64,000 nt of DNA from Bacillus renqingensis (GTDB taxonomy: Bacteria; Bacillota; Bacilli; Bacillales; Cytobacillaceae), in the NCBI RefSeq assembly GCF_016464375.1, contig NZ_JADDIU010000010.1, positions 1 to 64,000 of the forward strand. Reading direction: 5' to 3'. Within the stretch, counting starts at the first letter, position 1, and every line of letters begins with the position of its first letter. Shown here in pieces: positions 62,501 to 64,000 of the stretch. Under the pieces are notes generated by a model, which saw only the letters and a list, made by a program, of their open reading frames with translations, did no database searches and was not told where the DNA came from. The position numbers and the translations under genes were made by a program.

Positions 62501-63007
62501 ATGTCGATACAGTCACTAAAAGAGAAAGTGAAAATTTCATTATTGGTTAATGGTAGGGAGGTGGAAGGAGAAACAGAGCCTAGAAAATTACTAAGTGACT
62601 TTATTAGAGAAGACATTGGCCTTACTGGAACACATGTAGGATGTGAACATGGTGTATGTGGTTCATGCACGGTACTATTCAACGGTAAAGCCGTTCGCAG
62701 CTGTTTAATGTTTGCTGTTCAGGCGAATGGTTCAACCATTCAAACCGTTGAAGGGCTAGCAAAGGACGGAGAACAGCATCTATTACAAAAATTATTTACC
62801 GAGTGCCATGGTCTTCAATGTGGTTTCTGTACTCCTGGAATATTAATGTCATCGGTAGAGCTGCTGAACAGTGGGAAGAAACCAACAAGACGGGAAATTG
62901 AGGAAATGCTTTCCGGACATCTTTGTCGATGTACAGGTTACAAGGGAGTTATTGAAGCAATTGAAAGCGCGTGTAGAACAAATGAATGTAAAGGAGGTGA
63001 AAATTAG
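62501..63007 (+). CDS. molybdenum hydroxylase 2Fe-2S small subunit (CoxS family)
   Basis: A 168-residue protein with two [2Fe-2S] clusters. The N-terminal ferredoxin-type cluster is GCEHGVCGSCTVLFNG with a fourth Cys in RSCL; the C-terminal cluster is GLQCGFCTPGIL and HLCRCTGY. It links the molybdenum centre to the FAD subunit. It starts two bases after the medium subunit stop and its stop overlaps the next start by one base. Confidence 0.93.
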   Translation: MSIQSLKEKVKISLLVNGREVEGETEPRKLLSDFIREDIGLTGTHVGCEHGVCGSCTVLFNGKAVRSCLMFAVQANGSTIQTVEGLAKDGEQHLLQKLFTECHGLQCGFCTPGILMSSVELLNSGKKPTRREIEEMLSGHLCRCTGYKGVIEAIESACRTNECKGGEN

Positions 63008-64000
63008 TGGATCTTGGAACATTGTTTGAATTCGCAGTAAGTCGATTCCCAGATAAAACAGCCATCGTTCAGGATCATACACGGTTATCTTACCAGGAAT
63101 TTAACCAGCAAATTAATAAACTTGCCTATTCATTGCAAAAGAAAGGGATTGAAAAAGGGGATCGTGTTGTAATTATTTTAAAAAATCGCCTGGAGATGGT
63201 CACTCTTTATTGGGCTATACAAAAGCTTGGGGCCATTTTTACTCCCATAAATTATCGGCTATCAAAAGAAGAGGTTGCTTACTGTGTGAATGATGCGGAT
63301 GCGAAAGCGGTCATTTATGAACCAAGCAGTCAGAATTCAACACTTGAAGGGGAATATATCCATAAGCCGCTGTTAATCAGTGTTTTAGGCGCAACCGGCG
63401 GTGATGTAGTGTATGAGGAACTCCTGGACCACAAACAAGAAAATTTTCATCGGCCAACCATTCATTTCGATGATTCTTGCTTAATGTTATATACATCAGG
63501 AACAACTGGTAAACCAAAAGGTGTGCCAAGAAGCCATAAGAATGAATATAGTGCAGCCATCGCCCATATTATTCAAAATCGATATGTACAGCATGAAGGC
63601 ACATTAGGGGTGATGCCGCTCTATCATACGATGGGGATGCGTTCTCTCCTATCTATGGCTTTCTTAAATGGAAAATTGGTTATGATTCCTGATAACGATA
63701 CACTAAAAATGTTGACAGCTTTGGAGGAGGAAGAGATCAGCTGCGTATATCTTGTGCCAACTATTATTCATGATTTGTTAAATCATGAAGAGTTTCCTAG
63801 ATTTAATTTACAGAATCTTCGGAAGATAGGCTATGCTGGAGCATCAATGACGACCGAATTAACAAAGGATTGTTATCGAAAGTTAAAGCCAGACGTGTTT
63901 GTGAACCACTATGGAAGCACAGAGGTTTATACTTTCTCTGTTTGTGATTATTTAGATAAAAAGCCTGGATGCGCTGGTAAACCTGGATTTCATCAGCAGT
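63007..64000 (+). CDS. acyl-CoA synthetase / AMP-dependent ligase 2 (partial)
   Basis: Open from GTG 63007 to the window end (331 codons). The GTG overlaps the 2Fe-2S stop (TAGTG) and follows AAAGGAGGTG. It is an ANL-family ligase: LYTSGTTGKPKGVPRSHKNE is the AMP-binding motif and HYGSTEV the A5 motif. The N-terminal half is clearly homologous to the ligase at 54530 (LKNRLE..WAIQKLGA shared). Two related ligases bracketing one operon suggest that substrate or product is used as a CoA ester. The C-terminal third lies beyond the window. Confidence 0.9.
   Translation, partial: MDLGTLFEFAVSRFPDKTAIVQDHTRLSYQEFNQQINKLAYSLQKKGIEKGDRVVIILKNRLEMVTLYWAIQKLGAIFTPINYRLSKEEVAYCVNDADAKAVIYEPSSQNSTLEGEYIHKPLLISVLGATGGDVVYEELLDHKQENFHRPTIHFDDSCLMLYTSGTTGKPKGVPRSHKNEYSAAIAHIIQNRYVQHEGTLGVMPLYHTMGMRSLLSMAFLNGKLVMIPDNDTLKMLTALEEEEISCVYLVPTIIHDLLNHEEFPRFNLQNLRKIGYAGASMTTELTKDCYRKLKPDVFVNHYGSTEVYTFSVCDYLDKKPGCAGKPGFHQQ

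Overview
The window looks like a chromosomal stretch of an AT-rich, spore-forming Bacillaceae (Neobacillus/Cytobacillus-like; genus not provable here). The grounds are GlpP, KipI/KipA-type 5-oxoprolinase subunits, a YitT protein, a Spo0E-like peptide, strong AGGAGG ribosome binding sites with many TTG and GTG starts, and sigma-A promoters. No rRNA, tRNA, prophage or CRISPR-Cas was seen.

Layout. 0-1.7 kb: right end of an IS605-family element (tnpB tail plus omega-RNA region), then a decayed isochorismatase-like gene. 1.7-9.7 kb: a GlpP-centred block holding the antiterminator glpP, a reverse-strand operon (binding lipoprotein, ATPase, fused permease, HAD phosphatase), a frameshifted MFS gene and a secreted glycerophosphodiesterase. 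Two leaders share a sequence block fused to a terminator and look like GlpP targets. 9.8-15.6 kb: an organosulfur cluster (regulator fused to a binding-protein domain, SsuB, SsuC, flavin monooxygenase, SsuA-like lipoprotein). 15.7-21.5 kb: SulP transporter, MetNIQ-type importer and an M20 amidohydrolase. 21.9-25.7 kb: L,D-transpeptidase, YitT protein, a 26-residue holin-like toxin and two pseudogene remnants. 25.7-32.7 kb: a LacI-controlled sugar ABC importer with an intracellular GH31 glucosidase, with two matching TTAACCGGTTAA operators.

33-40.7 kb: coiled-coil protein, SWIM-SNF2 helicase, divergent pxpA / pxpBC, a six-unit 52-bp palindromic tandem array and a DoxX protein. 40.8-45.1 kb: an exported serpin and a carboxynorspermidine synthase/decarboxylase operon, preceded by a leader of about 440 nt that ends in an intrinsic terminator just before the first gene (candidate unknown riboswitch or attenuator). 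45.3-54.3 kb: surface and secreted proteins, namely an M30-type metalloprotease with four Ig-like repeats, a lipoprotein plus lipase pair resembling a type VII-secreted reverse-domain lipase toxin and its immunity protein, and a lytic transglycosylase-like protein with SH3 and three DUF5011-like repeats. 54.5-64 kb: a molybdenum hydroxylase operon (acyl-CoA ligase, atypical AraC response regulator with Glu at the phospho-Asp site, XdhC, MobA-like, large, CoxG, FAD and 2Fe-2S subunits, second acyl-CoA ligase running off the window).

The most novel-looking items are the nspC-operon leader RNA, the 52-bp array, the lipase/lipoprotein pair, the regulator fusion, the two GlpP-type leaders and the Asp-to-Glu response regulator. 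All functional calls come from reading the protein sequences; no database search was run.
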